Origin: Nitrososphaerota archaeon
GTDB lineage: Archaea; Iainarchaeota; Iainarchaeia; Iainarchaeales; VGJJ01
Direction of reading: 5' to 3'
Length of the DNA stretch: 6,502 bases
Assembly: GCA_020053155.1 (NCBI GenBank)
Contig: JAGVNS010000044.1
Coordinates: 1-6,502, forward strand
Position numbers and translations under genes: made by a program. Numbering within the stretch: the first letter of the stretch is position 1; each line of letters begins with the position of its first letter. This document shows positions 5,008-6,502 of this stretch, piece after piece. A model generated the notes under the pieces. It worked only from the letters and a program-made list of their open reading frames with translations. It was not told the DNA's origin and searched no databases.

Positions 5008-5030
5008 AGTTATCGCTGCAGCGATAACTC
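5007..5030 (+). repeat. Inverted repeat 3: perfect 24-bp palindrome
   Basis: GAGTTATCGCTG (5007-5018) is followed immediately by its exact reverse complement (5019-5030). Twelve perfect pairs with no spacer are unlikely by chance. The palindrome ends 13 bp before the predicted TATA box of the SGNH hydrolase gene, a position suited to a dimeric regulator. In RNA it would form a strong stem, possibly helping end the tRNA transcript. Confidence 0.75.
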
Positions 5031-5043
5031 GTTTGTCCGAAGT

Positions 5044-5054
5044 CTTTTATTTTC
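5044..5054 (+). promoter_or_regulatory. Candidate leaderless promoter of the SGNH hydrolase gene
   Basis: CTTTTATTTTC is centred about 25 nt before ATG 5074, and no Shine-Dalgarno precedes that ATG. The T-rich stretch could also act as a terminator for the tRNA transcript upstream. Confidence 0.4.
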
Positions 5055-5073
5055 ACATGGAATGATACCATGC

Positions 5074-5667
5074 ATGAGTATCTGCATTTGGGGGGACAGC
5101 ATTACGTCCGGATCCACGGATAGCGAGATGGCGGGATGGGCCACACGCCTAAAGATATATTTTGCTGCCAAGAATAGCGACTTGAGCGTGCACAATCTTG
5201 GAATTTCAGGCAATACGACGGTTGATTTGCTCAAGAGAATGAAAGTCGAAGCAATTGCCCGTGAACCCCAAATAATTGTCTTTGCGATTGGAATAAACGA
5301 CTCGCGATTCCGCCGAGAAAAAAATAATCAAGAGGTTTCTTTGATGAATTTCAAAAAGAATCTTGAAAAGCTCCAAAAAATCGCCCTCGAATTCACTCCT
5401 CGCATTGTTTGGGTGGGAATAACCCCCGTTGTGGAGCCTAAGACAACATCCGTTACTTGGAAGCCTGACAAATCGTATACAAACAATGCAATTGAAGAAT
5501 ATGACCGTGCGATTCGCGCGCATTGCACAAAAACAAATTCCATATTTATTTCAATGAAAGGACTTATTGAAAATCAAGAACTTCCAGATGGACTCCATCC
5601 TGATGCAAACGGGCATAAAAAAATGTTTGAAAAAATAAAAAAAGAAATAGAAAGAATGACAAATTGA
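5074..5667 (+). CDS. SGNH/GDSL-family hydrolase (esterase or lipase-like)
   Basis: This is a 197-residue single-domain SGNH hydrolase, a serine hydrolase fold that cleaves esters such as acyl or acetyl groups. All four family blocks are present. Block I is GDSITSG with nucleophile S9. Block II is NLGISGNTT with oxyanion G46. Block III is GIND with N75. Block V is DGLHPDANGH with D172 and H175. The enzyme therefore looks catalytically complete. The start MSICIWGDS puts the GDS motif at residue 7, typical for TesA-like cytosolic members; an in-frame ATG at 5062 would add four residues. No signal peptide is seen, so it is probably cytoplasmic. The gene is AT-richer than its neighbours (about 35% GC by hand over 5341-5400, against about 53% over 5821-5880). 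It stands alone after tRNA-Ser. The substrate cannot be inferred. Confidence 0.92.
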   Translation: MSICIWGDSITSGSTDSEMAGWATRLKIYFAAKNSDLSVHNLGISGNTTVDLLKRMKVEAIAREPQIIVFAIGINDSRFRREKNNQEVSLMNFKKNLEKLQKIALEFTPRIVWVGITPVVEPKTTSVTWKPDKSYTNNAIEEYDRAIRAHCTKTNSIFISMKGLIENQELPDGLHPDANGHKKMFEKIKKEIERMTN

Positions 5668-5677
5668 AGAAAAGTAA

Positions 5678-5682
5678 TTTTT
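5678..5682 (+). terminator. T-run ending the SGNH hydrolase transcript
   Basis: TTTTT occurs 11 bases after the stop of the hydrolase gene, within an AT-rich stretch between the two convergent genes. A T-run alone is a sufficient terminator for archaeal RNA polymerase. It overlaps the stop codon of the convergent Rieske gene. Confidence 0.35.
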
Positions 5683-5986
5683 ATATGTCCAGGAACAACT
5701 CATTTCCTTCCGCACTAATTTTGTATGTTTGAGATTTGCTTGGGGCGGGCGGAGAGAGGTTTTGCCCACTGGTAATGTCAAATTGTCCCGCATGCCAGGG
5801 GCAGGTTACAACCGTTCCTTCTACTTCTCCTTGATGTAAAGGTCCCCCGCGATGGGTGCATTTGTCCCCAATGGCAAACCATTTTCCGTTTACATGAAAC
5901 ACGGCAATGGACTGACCATTTACCATGTATTGTTTTCCTTTTCCTTCCTGCACGTCGCTTGTGCTTCCTATTTTTTGTTTACTCAT
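5681..5986 (-). CDS. Rieske [2Fe-2S] ferredoxin-like protein
   Basis: This is a 101-residue stand-alone Rieske domain. Both cluster-binding boxes are intact: CTHRGGPL (C43, H45) and CPWHAGQFD (C62, H65), with the box spacing of soluble Rieske ferredoxins and NirD-like proteins. There is no signal peptide or membrane anchor, unlike the bc1-complex Rieske protein, so a small cytosolic electron carrier is inferred. The upstream TTG at 5998 would add four residues (MCHC); ATG 5986 is preferred, with a G-rich possible ribosome site (GTGGGGG) about 13 bases upstream. It follows the membrane protein gene by 33 bases on the same strand and may share its transcript. No oxygenase, nitrite reductase or other redox partner is visible in the window, so the pathway is unknown. 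Confidence 0.93.
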   Translation of the reverse strand: MSKQKIGSTSDVQEGKGKQYMVNGQSIAVFHVNGKWFAIGDKCTHRGGPLHQGEVEGTVVTCPWHAGQFDITSGQNLSPPAPSKSQTYKISAEGNELFLDI

Positions 5987-6019
5987 ACAGTGACACAACC
6001 CCCACGTTGAATGTACGCA

Positions 6020-6340
6020 TTATCCTTCAATCCAGACTTTAATTCCACCTATTATTTTTACCACCGCATTATAAATGACGGCACCTGCCGCTCCACCGAT
6101 GAATCCGAGTACCGCCCCCAGTATGAGGAATACAATCATGCCGAAGAAACCCAATTGCTGCGTCCGTTCGATGAGCTCGGGGTCCGTTCCCGCCAATGTT
6201 TGCAGATACCCAGCCAAGATGCCCGAAGTGATGAGGGTGAGCAGTCCTACGACCAACCCCACGATGAATCCAAATAGTGCATTGACTTTCCCCACCGACA
6301 ACGGGTCTAACCGCGTGACTTCTACCATTCGACTGGACAT
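6020..6340 (-). CDS. Small two-helix membrane protein of unknown function
   Basis: This 106-residue protein has two strongly hydrophobic, Gly-rich helices at about 20-45 and 64-92. They are linked by a polar loop (TDPELIERTQQL). A short N-terminal segment reads VEVTRLDPLSVGKVNALFG, and a short C-terminal amphipathic tail ends KVWIEG. The N-terminal 'DPLSVGKV' before the first helix recalls DUF3566-type membrane proteins; that match is from memory and weak. The ATG at 6340 has a good Shine-Dalgarno (GGAGG, 6347-6351) and a TATA-like box farther upstream; M5 (ATG 6328) is an alternative start. The Rieske gene follows 33 bases downstream, so the two may be co-transcribed. A direct functional link is not demonstrated. 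Confidence 0.85.
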   Translation of the reverse strand: MSSRMVEVTRLDPLSVGKVNALFGFIVGLVVGLLTLITSGILAGYLQTLAGTDPELIERTQQLGFFGMIVFLILGAVLGFIGGAAGAVIYNAVVKIIGGIKVWIEG

Positions 6341-6346
6341 ACCTTT

Positions 6347-6351
6347 CCTCC
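6347..6351 (-). promoter_or_regulatory. Shine-Dalgarno of the two-helix membrane protein gene
   Basis: GGAGG on the minus strand lies six bases before ATG 6340 and decides that start over ATG 6328. Confidence 0.65.
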
Positions 6352-6380
6352 ATCCATATGCTTTCCAGGAAAAAAGTGGC

Positions 6381-6390
6381 GCATTTAAAG
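6381..6390 (-). promoter_or_regulatory. Candidate TATA box of the membrane protein / Rieske pair
   Basis: The minus strand reads CTTTAAATGC. A start site about 26 nt downstream (near 6360) would leave a leader of about 20 nt that contains the Shine-Dalgarno. Confidence 0.5.
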
Positions 6391-6407
6391 GTGTAGGAGA
6401 GAAGGGC

Positions 6408-6502
6408 TTAGTTGAAAGTCTCTCTTTTTTCGACTAATTTGAGGTTGTTGGTGATAAATCGCGCATATATCTCGGCCCGCTGTTGGCGGGCCGACCGGCA
6501 TA
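6408..6502 (-). CDS. C-terminal end of an unknown protein, 5' part beyond window edge
   Basis: A minus-strand frame is open from the window edge to TAA at 6410-6408 and gives 30 residues ending RAEIYARFITNNLKLVEKRETFN. The composition (charged and hydrophobic residues alternating as in a helix) looks like a genuine C-terminus. The other two minus frames read less like protein. The stop is 67 bases upstream of the next gene on the same strand, with that gene's predicted promoter between. The fragment is too short to assign a family. Confidence 0.45.
   Translation of the reverse strand, partial: CRSARQQRAEIYARFITNNLKLVEKRETFN
6472..6494 (-). repeat. Nine-pair GC-rich hairpin at the right edge
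   Basis: TCGGCCCGC (6472-6480) pairs with GCGGGCCGA (6486-6494) across a TGTTG loop. It lies inside the putative C-terminal coding fragment and may reflect only codon content (the residues there are Arg, Ala and Gln rich). Confidence 0.4.

Noticed and set aside
4976..5030. CRISPR array or IS end for the post-tRNA inverted repeats
   Set aside because: The three repeats differ in sequence, have no regular spacers, and no cas or transposase gene is nearby.
5750..5758. CGGAGAGAG matching the tRNA-Ser 3' end, as a possible attachment site
   Set aside because: The nine-base match is inverted rather than direct and lies inside the Rieske coding sequence, and no integrase gene is present.
6075..6437. 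Plus-strand 120-codon ORF at the right end
   Set aside because: It is antisense to the two-helix membrane protein, with Pro/Ser/Thr/Met-rich content typical of the complement of a hydrophobic gene.

Overview
The window looks like part of an archaeal chromosome. The best evidence is a complete ribosomal protein L44e gene, a protein of archaea and eukaryotes that bacteria lack. Supporting signs are a tRNA-Ser gene that does not encode its CCA end, and T/A-rich TATA-like boxes about 25-28 nt upstream of several start codons that lack a Shine-Dalgarno, the pattern of leaderless archaeal promoters. The lineage cannot be fixed from this sequence; a DPANN or other uncultivated archaeon is only a guess.

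Layout from left to right. (1) Positions 1-387 (minus) hold the N-terminal part of a membrane protein that runs off the left edge; it has a strong Shine-Dalgarno. (2) Divergent from it lies rpl44e (562-843, plus). (3) Positions 844-1006 are a non-coding gap with two hairpins and T-runs. (4) Positions 1007-2413 (minus) form an apparent four-ORF operon. It is led by a vapBC type II toxin-antitoxin pair (AbrB-like antitoxin, PIN-domain toxin). A 262-codon unknown reading frame follows, interrupted at codon 82 by an in-frame TAA. (5) A divergent promoter region (2414-2503) carries an 11-bp direct repeat, with one copy in each predicted promoter. (6) A winged-helix-like protein of unknown function (2504-3469, plus) converges, with abutting stop codons, on a large basic unknown protein (3470-4804, minus). 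(7) tRNA-Ser(CGA) lies at 4894-4976, followed by three back-to-back inverted repeats, one a perfect 24-bp palindrome. (8) An AT-rich SGNH/GDSL hydrolase gene follows (5074-5667, plus). (9) A Rieske [2Fe-2S] protein (5681-5986) and a two-helix membrane protein (6020-6340) form a probable minus-strand pair, and the end of another minus-strand gene enters from the right edge.

The core genes (rpl44e, tRNA-Ser) bracket about 4 kb of accessory content: the toxin-antitoxin operon, the interrupted ORF and two large orphan proteins. That stretch is the most likely place for something undescribed, but nothing in it proves a coordinated system. Small-scale features worth checking are the interrupted reading frame, the post-tRNA palindrome cluster and the repeated promoter element.
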